DNA of 64,000 bases, taken from Chenggangzhangella methanolivorans (GTDB taxonomy: Bacteria > Pseudomonadota > Alphaproteobacteria > Rhizobiales > Methylopilaceae). Positions 33,460 through 42,620 of this stretch are shown here, one piece after another. The notes beneath the pieces are model-generated. The model ran no database searches and was not told the origin of the DNA. It saw only the letters and a program-made list of their open reading frames with translations. The DNA is taken from contig NZ_CP081869.1 of the NCBI RefSeq assembly GCF_019797865.1, positions 496,001-560,000 on the forward strand, in the 5' to 3' direction. Position 1 is the first letter of the stretch, and each line of letters opens with the position of its first letter. The translations under genes and the position numbers were made by a program.

Positions 33460-36400
33460 ATGGATTTCGTGGACTGGGACGCGTGCGCGTCCGAGCCGCA
33501 GTGCGACGAGGTAGGCGACCGGTTCTCGCGCATGACCGCCGACCCGGTGCTGGCCGCGCGGTGGCGCGAGGGCGAGCGCCTGCGGGCCGAGGCGGAGGCC
33601 GAGAAGGAGGCCGAGGCGCAGCTTCGCGCCGCTGGCTTCGATTGGCGCGAACGCATCTATATCGACACCGCCCAGGAGGCCGTCGCCGAGCGCGGCCGGC
33701 TCGACGCGGTGCGCGCCGCGGCGCTCGCCACCCGCGACCCGCGGGAGAGCTGGCGCGCGAGCTTTCGCTATGACGCGCGCGCCTTCTTCGACGCCGGTTA
33801 TGATGTCATCCCCCAGACACGCGACCGCGATCGCCGCCGGCCCATGCTCGGGCTCTATCCCTCGACGTGGTTCAACCGTCGCCAGACCCAGGCCGAGTTC
33901 GACGCGCTGATCGACGCGGAGATCGACTGGACCACGACCAAGTTCCCGACCGGCGTTCGCGTCGTCGACCACCGCTCGCCGTTGGCGGGGAAGTCGCCGC
34001 ACAACGTCGCGATCGTCGCCAAGGACTTGCTCGTCACCGACATCGATATCTCGGACCACGATACATCCCTCGAGGCCGAGCGTCTGATCGAGAGCGCCCT
34101 CGGCCAGACGGCCTACAAGCGCATCGGCCGCAGCCCGAAAATCAATCTGGTCTACGTTTTGGCGCATCAGCTGACTGAGGCTGAGAAGGCGCTGCTGAAG
34201 ACGATCAGCACGATCGTGGGCAACATCGAATTCCTGACCGGCCGCAGCGTCGTGACCGTCGCCGGCCTGCATCATGCGACCCGACAGCAGATCGTGTGGA
34301 CGACGCCGCTGGCCCCGCGGGACCAGCTGCCACAGGCGACCGTCGAGGGCCTGAAGATTGCCCGATACCTGCTCGAGCGGCGGTTCACGCCGGCCGCGAT
34401 CCGCACGCCCAAGGCGGCCGCGGTCGCGCTGGAGGCGTTGCCGTCGTCGATCGAGGGGCTTTCCGTCCCAGGCATCCAGCGCGCCGGTCCTTGGGTTCGT
34501 GACGAGGCGGCCGGCCTGGTGGTCGACGGCCGCGAGAAGTTCGTGGTGGCGATGTGCGCCAACGTCGCTCGCGCCAACCTCGCCGAGGGCTACACCGAGG
34601 AACAGCGCGCCGGTTTACTCCGGGTCGCGTTCGACCTCTGCGCTTCCAACGTCGAGCGGACCGGTCGTTGGGCCACTGACGAGAGGCTGTTGGCGCAGGT
34701 CCGCGAGCGCCTCAACCGAGCGCTCGACTTCAAAGGATGGAACTCGCCGATCCGGCAGAAGCAGGTGGGCGATCTGCCGCCGCCGGTCGAGATCAAGAAG
34801 TCGGATCCGTTCGCCGACATGGAGGCCGCTTTCGCGGCCGTCGGCGACCCGCGGCCGTTCGTGATCCCGCGCCGGGTCAACTCGAGGGGTGAGGAGCTGC
34901 CGGCAAAGATCATCCCGGCCGTGAAGGTCTCCGCGGCGATCGAGGCCGACCGGACCAAGCGCGCGCTGATGAGCGAGGCGCAGCGCCGTCCGACGCATCT
35001 CGCGATCCAGCACCTGATCCAGGAGGCGATCGAGAGCTTTATGGTGCAGGTCGTCGACGCGCTGCTCGGCAAGGAGCTCGCGGGCGACGCCAAGACGCTG
35101 CTGGTCAAGGTGCCACCCGGTGGCGGCAAATCCTCCGGCTTCGTGATTGGCGTCCTCCGCTGGATCGAGCGGATGATCGAGGCCGGGACGTGGCCGACCG
35201 GAAAGAAGGTCGTCTTCTACTGCCCGACGTACACGATGTGCCGGCAGATGATGGCGGTCGCGGCCGGCGCGGGTCATCGAACCATGACCTGGGAGGACGC
35301 CGCGGCGCCTGCGCTAGTCGACGGCCAGCCGCGGGCGCTGGTGGCGCTGTTCGGCTCGAAGTCCGAGGTGCCGTGCGAGCGCGCCGAGGAGATGGCCGCG
35401 CTCCGCAAGGGCGGCGTGGATCCGAGAGGGTTGTGCGAGAAGCAGCTGAAGCGCACGGACTACGAGAAGTCCGCGAAGCTGAAGGCGAAGACGATCACGT
35501 GCCCGTTCAAGCTCGCGGCGACCGGAGCGGACAACGGCTGCCCGCCGTGCCGGTTTTACCGGCAGGAAGAGACCATGGCCGACGCGCACCTCGTGTTTGC
35601 CGTGCGCGCGATGGCCCGCGTTCAGTCGAAGTTTTTGCACAACAACACGGTCGGCGCGATCATCGACGAAGATCCGACGGTCGAGCTCGCACGGGTGAAG
35701 CACTCGTTCAATGCTGACCGCCTGCTCGGCCGCTCCAACGAGGTCATTCACAACGACGCCAAGGGCGACGAACTGAAGGCCCTCTACGACAAGCGCGCCA
35801 GGATCAACATCCTCGTCACGGCCGAGATCAAGGCGCGCCGCAACCCGGCGCCGGCGATCCTCGCCATGGAAGGCGGGCTCGAATGCCTTGAGGCCGCGAT
35901 CGACATCACACGGCCTGACGATTGGGTCTCGCGCCAGATCCGGCCAGACATGGATCCCGACGAGCTCGCCTGGTTCGCGAGCGCAGGTATCCGACTGCCG
36001 GGCCGCAGCGCAGAGCGCGACCTCTGGGCGATCGTGAAGCAGATGGTCGACGAATTTCAGCAGCACTCGGTCAACTTGTCCGCGATCGAGCAGATGAGAA
36101 CGCTGGCCGGTCGTCGCGCGGCCCGTACTGGCGGCCGCGATCGCACGAAGCAGCTGCTCGCGAGCCTGCGCACGACCAAGCTGTCCGTCAGCCGCCTCGA
36201 TCCGCGCCTGCAGTGGGTGCAGGCCGAGCGTCCGGACAAGACGCGCGAGTGGGCGATCCGTGTGTCGCGGCGCAAGCAGCTGACGCCGAAGCTCCTGCGG
36301 CTGCCGATCGCCGTGCTGGACGCCACCGCGAGCGTGAAGCGCCTGACGAAAGCCATCGGCCGGGAGGTCGACGTGCGCGAGATCGGCGACCTGATCCAGC

Positions 36401-37575
36401 ACTGCCGGGTCATGATGGATCCAACGCAGACGTTCAGCGTGTCATCTTTCAAGATCGACTCGCGGGACAGTGAGAAGCAGCGCAAGGAAAAGTTGCAGCG
36501 GCGCGATCACGTGCGCCTGCTCATCACGCTGCTGGCCGGCCTCTACTCGTGGGGCCGAGGCCTCGTTGTCGCGCCGACTGAGGTTCGCGACATCCTGCAG
36601 GATCAAAAGTGGCGCACACCGAGCAACATTGACTGGCTGCACCACGGAAACGTACGCGGCCTCGATTTCGCGAAGCGGGCCGATTGGGTGGTCGTCGTCG
36701 GCCGCATGCAGCCGACGACCGGCGCGATGGATGGACAGGGCGCCGCCTACGGCTCCGACGAGCCGGACTTCGTCGCGATCGACCAGCGCGGCGACGGGAC
36801 GATAGACGGCAAGAATCCACTGCACCTCGACCTCCATCCGCGGAGGTATCGGATGCGAAACGGGAACGACGTCGTCTGCATGGCGCCCAACTACGCGCCG
36901 AACACCTGGCAGCGCGACTTCCTCGAGGCCGCGCGCGAAGAGGAAAATTTCCAGATCGCGACTCGCCTTCGCACGGTCTACCGGCATGGCGACCTGCCGC
37001 CGCCGCTATGCATCTTCCTCGGACCGTTTGCACCGGAGAACACGATCGTCGACTCGATGAGGCGGCTCGCAGATATGGTGAAGGGCTCGGAGATCGCCGA
37101 CCTCGCCCGTCAGCGCGGCCTCATGTCGATGCAGCCGGCGGGATTCGCCGTCGTCGACAACCAGCGCAAGAACGGCCCGGAGCTGTGGGACGATAGCGAG
37201 CGCGCGAAGGCCGAGGCGCTGGTCACCGAAGGACTGAGGCGCTGGCCCGACCTGAAAGAGGAGGCCGCGATGTGGCGGATGAATCGCCACACCAAGCGCC
37301 TCAACGCGGCCGAGGGCCTGCTGGACGACGAGACGTTCCGGTTCCTGGAGAACGCCGACGAAGACCGGCACGGCGATTGGCTGTGGAGGCTCGACGAGTG
37401 GCTCGCGCAGCACGTTGAGGCGTACGACCTGCAGGAGCGGCCGGCGGCCGGCTCTGAGCGCTATGCCAAGCCGGAGGAGCCGAAGCAGTCGCCAGCCGCT
37501 GCCACTGCTCCGAGGCAGATCGCTGGCGTTCGTCGCGTCATGCCAATCGTGGTTAAGGTTAAGGACGCGGCTTAA
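33460..37575 (+). CDS. Giant PrimPol plus SF2 helicase fusion with Cys cluster
   Basis: 1371 residues. The N-terminal third resembles an archaeo-eukaryotic primase/PrimPol: catalytic DxD in LLVTDIDISDHD (about 191-202) and the downstream YKRIGRSPKINLVYVL motif. A helicase core follows with Walker A LVKVPPGGGKSSG (about 547-559) and Walker B GAIIDEDP (about 732-740, DEAH/DEAD-like). Between them lie Cys at about 638, 660, 681 and a CPPC at 694-697, placed like the 4Fe-4S domain of XPD/DinG helicases. Motif VI-like RADWVVVVGRMQPTTG occurs near 1075. Such proteins start replication of phages and plasmids. Divergent from the leftward operon. Confidence 0.75.
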   Translation: MDFVDWDACASEPQCDEVGDRFSRMTADPVLAARWREGERLRAEAEAEKEAEAQLRAAGFDWRERIYIDTAQEAVAERGRLDAVRAAALATRDPRESWRASFRYDARAFFDAGYDVIPQTRDRDRRRPMLGLYPSTWFNRRQTQAEFDALIDAEIDWTTTKFPTGVRVVDHRSPLAGKSPHNVAIVAKDLLVTDIDISDHDTSLEAERLIESALGQTAYKRIGRSPKINLVYVLAHQLTEAEKALLKTISTIVGNIEFLTGRSVVTVAGLHHATRQQIVWTTPLAPRDQLPQATVEGLKIARYLLERRFTPAAIRTPKAAAVALEALPSSIEGLSVPGIQRAGPWVRDEAAGLVVDGREKFVVAMCANVARANLAEGYTEEQRAGLLRVAFDLCASNVERTGRWATDERLLAQVRERLNRALDFKGWNSPIRQKQVGDLPPPVEIKKSDPFADMEAAFAAVGDPRPFVIPRRVNSRGEELPAKIIPAVKVSAAIEADRTKRALMSEAQRRPTHLAIQHLIQEAIESFMVQVVDALLGKELAGDAKTLLVKVPPGGGKSSGFVIGVLRWIERMIEAGTWPTGKKVVFYCPTYTMCRQMMAVAAGAGHRTMTWEDAAAPALVDGQPRALVALFGSKSEVPCERAEEMAALRKGGVDPRGLCEKQLKRTDYEKSAKLKAKTITCPFKLAATGADNGCPPCRFYRQEETMADAHLVFAVRAMARVQSKFLHNNTVGAIIDEDPTVELARVKHSFNADRLLGRSNEVIHNDAKGDELKALYDKRARINILVTAEIKARRNPAPAILAMEGGLECLEAAIDITRPDDWVSRQIRPDMDPDELAWFASAGIRLPGRSAERDLWAIVKQMVDEFQQHSVNLSAIEQMRTLAGRRAARTGGRDRTKQLLASLRTTKLSVSRLDPRLQWVQAERPDKTREWAIRVSRRKQLTPKLLRLPIAVLDATASVKRLTKAIGREVDVREIGDLIQHCRVMMDPTQTFSVSSFKIDSRDSEKQRKEKLQRRDHVRLLITLLAGLYSWGRGLVVAPTEVRDILQDQKWRTPSNIDWLHHGNVRGLDFAKRADWVVVVGRMQPTTGAMDGQGAAYGSDEPDFVAIDQRGDGTIDGKNPLHLDLHPRRYRMRNGNDVVCMAPNYAPNTWQRDFLEAAREEENFQIATRLRTVYRHGDLPPPLCIFLGPFAPENTIVDSMRRLADMVKGSEIADLARQRGLMSMQPAGFAVVDNQRKNGPELWDDSERAKAEALVTEGLRRWPDLKEEAAMWRMNRHTKRLNAAEGLLDDETFRFLENADEDRHGDWLWRLDEWLAQHVEAYDLQERPAAGSERYAKPEEPKQSPAAATAPRQIAGVRRVMPIVVKVKDAA

Positions 37576-37583
37576 GCCGTCTC

Positions 37584-37709
37584 TCACACCGTCGGCCGGT
37601 GGGCGCAGTAGACGCGCCACAGCCCGAGCGGCTGGCCGTTGACGGTGATGTCTCCGCGAGAGCTGTGATCCGACGTGGAATTTGGGGCTGGCGGTCTTTC
37701 GATTGTCAA
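37584..37709 (-). CDS. Possible small island protein (41 residues)
   Basis: TTG 37709 opens a frame reading LTIERPPAPNSTSDHSSRGD then ITVNGQPLGLWRVYCAHRPT, ending at TGA 37586-37584, nine bases from the helicase stop. The sequence looks protein-like but the start is weak and no family is recognised. Confidence 0.3.
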   Translation of the reverse strand: MTIERPPAPNSTSDHSSRGDITVNGQPLGLWRVYCAHRPTV

Positions 37710-38135
37710 TCGGCGCTGAAGTTTAGTCCCTTATCGGCGTCCAATGTTATGTTGACACCTGAATTTTTGTAGGCGGTGTCGATCCCGCCGGCGCGGAGCT
37801 GGTCCGGGTTGCGCAGCTTGGTTGATGACCGCTTCCGGCCCACCTGTTGCTAGCGCTCGTCCCGGCGCAACTCCATTTAGTCGTTCAGCAGGTTCAACTT
37901 GACTAAAATTACAGGCAATTCTTTGGATACTAGCTCCGCCATAAAACAATTTTTTCTTGAGCCGCGGCAGGCTGGGCCTGAAAGTGTTGCGTCGTGGACA
38001 TGCCACGATGTCATTCACGCGCCCATTCTCTAAAAGAACTGAAAAATCGAAAAAATCATTCTGCAAAGAACAAAGAAAAAGCCGCCCATCGTCATGAGGG
38101 GCGGCCTGATCTCTGAAAATGCAATCAGATTTAAC
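37710..38135. other. Gene-poor AT-rich stretch
   Basis: About 425 bases with no credible gene; marked drop in GC and many A/T runs around 37900-38080. Contains a minus-strand terminator at 38081-38105. Short frames crossing it are shadows of the tandem repeats. Confidence 0.5.
38081..38105 (-). terminator. Minus-strand rho-independent terminator
   Basis: GCCGCCC (38081-38087) and GGGCGGC (38099-38105) form a stem; reading leftward it is followed by TTTTTCTTTG. It lies just past the tandem repeats, each of which encodes a leftward peptide end, so the repeats may derive from the 3' end of a leftward gene that used this terminator. Confidence 0.75.
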
Positions 38136-38504
38136 TTCCGGCCGACCTCGGATTGAGGCCGGCATCACTTCAGCTCTCCGGCGGCCAGCACCAGCGCGTC
38201 TTCCGGGCCGACCTCGGATTGAGGCCGGCATCACTTCAGCTCTCCGGCGGCCAGCACCAGCGCGTCTTTCCGGCCGACCTCGGATTGAGGCCGGCATCAC
38301 TTCAGCTCTCCGGCGGCCAGCGCCAGCGCGTCTTTCCGGCCGACCTCGGATGAGGCCAGCGTCACTTCAGCTCTCCGGCGGCCAGCGCCAGCGCATCTTT
38401 CCGGCCGACCTCGGATTGAGGCCGGCATCACTTCAGCTCTCCGGCGGCCAGCGCCAGCGCGTCTTTCCGGCCGACCTTGAATAGAGGCCGGCATCACTGA
38501 AATC
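38136..38504. repeat. Tandem array of five and a half 65-66 bp units
   Basis: Units 38136-38200, 38201-38266, 38267-38332, 38333-38397, 38398-38463 and a partial at 38464-38504. The unit starts TTTCCGGCCGACCTCGGATT and ends CCAGCGCCAGCGCGTC; copies differ at few positions, and two are 65 bases, so no single frame is kept. Leftward, each unit encodes SEVGRKDALALAAGELK followed by a stop, i.e. an iterated C-terminal coding tail. Each contains a GCCGACCTC...GAGGCCGGC dyad. No unique spacers, so not a CRISPR. Confidence 0.9.
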
Positions 38505-38764
38505 GTTCAGATCGAGTGACGCCAAATATAAATATTTAGCCAGCCCATGAAAAGGCCGGATTGTAGGGGTGGTAAATTGTTCGTCTACGTTTCGAACGTT
38601 GACCCATAGCGGCTGTCTGAGTGGTCCGCTGTTCGGTGCCAAGCCAACTATTTCTTAGGCGCTGTTTCGCCGTGATGGCGTCGCATATCAATGGTTGAGT
38701 GTAGGAAACCGGACACCGCCAACATGGTCGCATTTGAGGTTGACGCCCTTGGTTTGAAGCGTCG
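38505..38764. other. Gene-free gap
   Basis: Low-GC sequence between the tandem array and the PH-domain gene; nothing recognisable apart from short non-conserved frames. Confidence 0.4.
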
Positions 38765-39145
38765 TCAGCGCAGCGTGCCTCGGGCGAGCGCACGTTGAAT
38801 TCCAGATACATCGCTACCTCGCGCTAAGGTTCGCTCAATGGGAGCGTGCTGACCTGAAATCCAAATCTTCATCTCAGCGTCCAAATCGAATGTACCAGCC
38901 GTCTCGACTGAGAACTGCGTGATGGCGCGATACGGGATCGAATGGAAGTCAGTTTTGCGGCCCGTTACGCCTTGCTTGTCAATCAAAATGAGACGCTTGT
39001 CGGTAAAAACAAACAAATCTCGAATGACTTTGTAAGCAAGATCGATTGTCTCGCCGGGGATCAGAATGGGACTAAGCTCAGCACTTAGTTTCTCAATTGA
39101 CACACTGCTTGCGTGTCCCAGAATACCATCGAATAGGCCCAACAC
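38765..39145 (-). CDS. Bacterial PH-domain (bPH_1) protein
   Basis: 126 residues. Typical bacterial pleckstrin-homology fold of the YokE/YyaB type: LSAELSPILIPGETIDLAYK, VIRDLFVFTDKRLILIDKQG, TDFHSIPYRAITQFSVETAG, FDLDAEMKIWISG, ending in a helix. Soluble, probably lipid or protein binding; such genes are common in stress islands and next to ter clusters. It is on the same strand as the ter left arm but 166 bases beyond terC and behind its terminator, so separately expressed. Confidence 0.85.
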   Translation of the reverse strand: MLGLFDGILGHASSVSIEKLSAELSPILIPGETIDLAYKVIRDLFVFTDKRLILIDKQGVTGRKTDFHSIPYRAITQFSVETAGTFDLDAEMKIWISGQHAPIERTLARGSDVSGIQRALARGTLR

Positions 39146-39268
39146 TCAATCCTCCATGTCCGGATGAGATGACCAGATGGGCGAGGGCCTAAGGAATAGG
39201 CGGCGGGCGACACCATCTTGTTGACCCAATCGCACTTTTACGAGCGCTTCTAGTTGTTTGGGGCAAAG

Positions 39269-39295
39269 AAAGCCCGGTCTTGGCAGCCGGGCTTT
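39269..39295 (-). terminator. Terminator of the leftward ter operon
   Basis: AAAGCCCGG/CCGGGCTTT stem (39269-39277, 39287-39295), 9-base loop; leftward it is followed by CTTTG, just past the terC stop. Confidence 0.8.
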
Positions 39296-39311
39296 CCGTC
39301 ACTCTGTATCG

Positions 39312-40078
39312 TCAAGCCGCGTTGCTCTCGTCGAACGGCGACGGAGCCTCTAAGTGGCCGCCACGGCGCTTGACGAGGATCCAGCCGACGACGCCGACGA
39401 AGATTGCGCCGACTACCGCAGCGCCGTAATGCAGCAGGCCGATGCTCATCAGCAAGTCTTCCGCATGCGGATTTGGGACGATGTATGCCCCGAGGTAAGG
39501 CTGCAGGTAGGACAGCAGGAAGCTGTCGCCGACCAGCATTTCGCCGGCCACCCAGCCGAGCAGCAGTCCGCCGAACCAGACCAGGATCGGGAAGCGCTTG
39601 AGAACGCCCGAGATCAGGTCGCGCCAAACACGACGAGCGGCACCGAAAGCAGCAGGCCGAAGATGAAGAGCTCGTAGTGGCCCTTCGCGGCGGCAGCGAT
39701 CGCGATGACGTTGTCAAGGCTCATCACCGCGTCGGCGATGACGATCGTCCACACGGCCTTCCAGAGGTTGCCGGAAGCGGCGATGTCGCCCTCTTCCTCT
39801 TCCTCGCCGACGACCAGCTTGATCGCGATCCAGAACAGGAGCACGGCGCCGACGACCTTGAGGAAGGGAACGTTCAGCAGGTACGAGATGATGCCGGCGA
39901 AGATGATGCGCAGGAACACGGCGGCGCCAGCGCCGAGCCAGATGCCCCACTTGCGCTGGTTCTCAGGCAGGCCGCGGACGGCCAGCGCGATGACGACAGC
40001 GTTGTCGCCGGAGAGCAGGAGGTCGATCCAGATGATCTGGAGCACCTGTAGATAGAAGGTGGGATTCGAGAAATCCAT
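39312..40078 (-). CDS. terC: TerC-family integral membrane protein, frameshifted
   Basis: Multi-helix inner-membrane protein of the TerC/YjbE family, a metal-ion (Mn2+/Ca2+) exporter-like component of the Ter stress response. Conserved intramembrane Asp motifs: IDLLLSGDNAVVIALAVRGL and ADAVMSLDNVIAIAAAAKG. The C-terminal helix continues in another frame (LLLGWVAGEMLVGDS..., MSIGLLHYGAAVVGAIFVGV). One G is missing at 39617-39618 on the plus strand; restoring it joins VVFGATL to ISGVLKRFPILVWFGG. Start ATG 40078 (MDFSNPTFYLQ). Last gene of the left arm rather than between terB and terD as in classical terZABCDE. Confidence 0.92.
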
Positions 40079-40144
40079 GACGGACAAGGTCTCTGTATGG
40101 GATGAGAAATCGGGCGGCTGGCCCGTTCGATCAGTCGTCCGGCG

Positions 40145-40783
40145 TCAGAGGCCTTCAGCCGGGATGTATTGAATAAAGCGTCCCTCATCGTCATGGGTGA
40201 GGAAGGCCCGCTTCATGCGTCGGCCGACCACTTTCAGGACAATCTCGTTGTCGCGCCGCTCGTCGTCGATGACCATCTCGGTCCCGGCGGCGTCGCGTAA
40301 TGCCTGGCTTTCGCCTCCGAGGTTGCGAATGCCGTTGTCTTGGAGGAATCGCTCGTTGTCGGCGGCGATCCGGAAACCTCGCAAGCGTTTTGGTCGCTCC
40401 GACAGGCCCATCAGTGTGCCGAGAGCCGCCGCCAGGGACGAGATCATCAGCAGGACCAAAGCTATCGTTCCGCTGTTGTCGGTTGATCCTGTCGCGGGAT
40501 TGCGTTCTCCGTATCCTCCAGTGATCAAGAAGTAGATCAGCAGCAGGAAGATCGCTCCGAGCCCAATCGCCGGGAGCGTACTCTTCTGGCCCTCGCGAGC
40601 GTCGTGTCCTTGGGTCACCATCCGCGCCAGCATAAACGGGGCGACCAGCAGGACGAGCGCCGCCACGATCAGGAACGCGTTGTTCTTCATGCCCTTGTAG
40701 AAGTCACGGCCAGCGCTGAACCCAACGCCGGCGACGGCGGAGCGCGACAAAATTCGGACGAGGTCGTTGTCGCTGTTCAGCAT
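40145..40783 (-). CDS. Ter-cluster membrane protein of unknown function
   Basis: 212 residues with three hydrophobic helices (AFLIVAALVLLVAPFML; LPAIGLGAIFLLLIYFLITG; TIALVLLMISSLAAALGTLM) and a hydrophilic cytosolic C terminus (DDERRDNEIVLKVVGRRMKR). Sits between terD2 and terC, co-directional, so probably part of the membrane complex organised by TerC. No named family recognised. Confidence 0.7.
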   Translation of the reverse strand: MLNSDNDLVRILSRSAVAGVGFSAGRDFYKGMKNNAFLIVAALVLLVAPFMLARMVTQGHDAREGQKSTLPAIGLGAIFLLLIYFLITGGYGERNPATGSTDNSGTIALVLLMISSLAAALGTLMGLSERPKRLRGFRIAADNERFLQDNGIRNLGGESQALRDAAGTEMVIDDERRDNEIVLKVVGRRMKRAFLTHDDEGRFIQYIPAEGL

Positions 40784-40838
40784 CTCACATGGCCCTCGAG
40801 CGGGCCGAACGGATAATCCCGTCCGGCCCGATTCTTGA

Positions 40839-41411
40839 TCAGCTCAAGCCGAACTGGCCTATGAGCGACTGCAGGCCGCCGGCGTAGCCTTGGCCGATCG
40901 CCTTGAACTTCCAGTCTGCGCCGGCCCGGTAGAGCTCGCCGAAGATCATCGCGGTCTCGGTCGAGGCGTCTTCCGAGAGGTCGTATCGGGCGATTTCGGC
41001 GCCGCCTTCCTCGTTGACGACGCGGATAAAGGCCTTGTCGACCTGGCCGAAATTTTGCTTCCGCTGGTCGGCTTCATGGATGGTGACGGCGAACACGATT
41101 TTCTCGATCCCGGCCGGGACGCCGGCGAGGTTGACCTTGACCTGCTCGTCGTCGCCTTCGCCTTCTCCGGTGCGGTTGTCGCCCTGATGTACGATCGCGC
41201 CGGAGGCGTGGCTTTTGTTGTTGTAGAAGATAAAGTCGGCTTCAGACTTGCATTTTCCGTCCGCGCCAAGCGCGAAGACGGACGCGTCGAGGTCGAAGCC
41301 GGCCCCGTCGGTCACGCGCGGATTCCAACCGAGACCCACGATCGACTTGCTGAGACCTGGTGCTTCTTTGGAGAGGTTGACGTTCGAACCTTTGGACAGG
41401 TTCACAGGCAT
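40839..41411 (-). CDS. TerD-family protein (TerD/TerE paralogue)
   Basis: 190 residues from ATG 41411 ([20 protein letters not shown]). Ca2+-binding TerD beta-sandwich: [32 protein letters not shown] (the acidic loop) and [20 protein letters not shown], ending [14 protein letters not shown]. TerD-type proteins are peripheral Ca-dependent components that assemble at TerC in tellurite, phage and oxidative stress responses. Closely similar to the next gene (41470-42048), a recent duplication. Confidence 0.95.
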   Translation of the reverse strand: MPVNLSKGSNVNLSKEAPGLSKSIVGLGWNPRVTDGAGFDLDASVFALGADGKCKSEADFIFYNNKSHASGAIVHQGDNRTGEGEGDDEQVKVNLAGVPAGIEKIVFAVTIHEADQRKQNFGQVDKAFIRVVNEEGGAEIARYDLSEDASTETAMIFGELYRAGADWKFKAIGQGYAGGLQSLIGQFGLS

Positions 41412-41469
41412 GGTCGTTCTCCTATTAGGGCTTTCGGCCCGTTTGAAACTTGAGCACTGAGGTGAATGG

Positions 41470-42048
41470 TTAGCTCGCGCTGATTCCGTAGTTCTGGCAC
41501 ATGGCGCCGAGACCGCCGGCGTAGCCCTGGCCCACGGCTCGGAATTTCCATTCCGCTCCGTTGCGGTAGAGCTCGCCGAACACCATCGCGGTCTCGGTCG
41601 AAGCGTCCTCGGCGAGGTCGTAGCGTGCGACCTCGTTCTGGGTCGCGGCATCGACGATGCGGATGAACGCCTTGCCGACCTGGCCGAAGTTCTGGCGACG
41701 GGTCGTGGCATCGTGGATCGTGACCGCGAAGACGATCTTGTCGACCGACGGCGGAACGTTCGCCAGCTCGACGAGCACCTTCTCGTCGTCGCCCTCGCCT
41801 TCGCCGGTGCGGTTGTCGCCCTGATGGACAACCGATCCGGAGACGTGCTTGAGATTGTTGTAAAAGACGAAATCGGCATCGGAGCCTACCTTGCCATTCG
41901 TGGCGAGGAGGAACGCCGAGGCGTCGAGGTCGAACGCGGCTCCGTCAGTCGAACGCGGATCCCAGCCAAGGCCAACGAGGGCCCGGGTCATGTTTGGGGC
42001 TTCCTTCGAGAGCGAAACGTTGCCGCCCTTTGAGAGGCTTACGGGCAT
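41470..42048 (-). CDS. terD: TerD-family protein
   Basis: 192 residues, [20 protein letters not shown], with [39 protein letters not shown] and [20 protein letters not shown]. Full Ca-site set. Fourth gene of the left arm (terZ-terA-terB-terD-terD2). Assignment of D versus E names is arbitrary because both paralogues are equally close. Confidence 0.95.
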   Translation of the reverse strand: MPVSLSKGGNVSLSKEAPNMTRALVGLGWDPRSTDGAAFDLDASAFLLATNGKVGSDADFVFYNNLKHVSGSVVHQGDNRTGEGEGDDEKVLVELANVPPSVDKIVFAVTIHDATTRRQNFGQVGKAFIRIVDAATQNEVARYDLAEDASTETAMVFGELYRNGAEWKFRAVGQGYAGGLGAMCQNYGISAS

Positions 42049-42126
42049 CTTTGACTTAGTCCCTGTTGAAGTTGCAATCGTCGAATTTTGGTCGACCTTC
42101 GCGCCGGTCGGCGTGGCGTTTCCGCT

Positions 42127-42585
42127 CTAGACGGCGAGGTCAAACCGCGCCGGATCGAGGCCGACTTCCTTGACGATCCGGAATGCCACGGCCTTCTCGC
42201 TGGCGTCGAAGTTGCCGTCGGCATTGGCGATGATCATAGAGACCCGCACCACGAGGCTGGCGGCCTCCGGCTTGTCCTTTACGCGGCCAATGAGCTTAAG
42301 GCACTCCATCTCGCCAACCGCTTTGTCGAAGTCGTACTTGCCCGAGAGGTTCTGGAAGATCGCGATAACCTCGTCGGTCTTGAACACCTTGAGCTCGTCG
42401 GAGGCCTGCAGCACGCCGACCATCTTTGCCTTCTCTTCGGACGAAATCGTGCCGTCGGCGAAGCCCATCATGGTGGAGGCGGCGACGATGGCGTCGAGCG
42501 TTTCCTTGTTCTTGAAGCGACCGACTTCCTCGGCGAGCTTGGAGCGACCCTGGGCCAGCGTGTTCTTGATCCAGTCGAGCGGCAT
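42127..42585 (-). CDS. terB: TerB-family tellurite-response protein
   Basis: 152 residues, all-helical, metal-binding TerB fold: FKNKETLDAIVAASTMMGFA, DGTISSEEKAKMVGVLQAS, and the second acidic motif ANADGNFDASEKAVAFRIVK. TerB bridges TerC at the membrane to cytosolic TerD proteins. Sits 36 bases after terA and 79 before terD on the same strand. Confidence 0.95.
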   Translation of the reverse strand: MPLDWIKNTLAQGRSKLAEEVGRFKNKETLDAIVAASTMMGFADGTISSEEKAKMVGVLQASDELKVFKTDEVIAIFQNLSGKYDFDKAVGEMECLKLIGRVKDKPEAASLVVRVSMIIANADGNFDASEKAVAFRIVKEVGLDPARFDLAV

Positions 42586-42620
42586 CGCGGTCTTCTTTCC
42601 TATTCAGGGTCTTGATCGCT

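Noticed and set aside
33460..37575. Retron or reverse transcriptase
   Set aside because: No YxDD motif; the catalytic motif is DID within a PrimPol-like context, with helicase motifs downstream.
23203..37575. Complete prophage
   Set aside because: No integrase, terminase, portal, capsid, tail or lysis genes are recognisable; only replication/regulation-type genes are present.
37576..38135. Insertion sequence remnant
   Set aside because: No terminal inverted repeats, target duplication or transposase motif could be identified.
38136..38504. CRISPR-like array
   Set aside because: Units are contiguous 65-66 bp copies with no unique spacers, and no cas genes are near.
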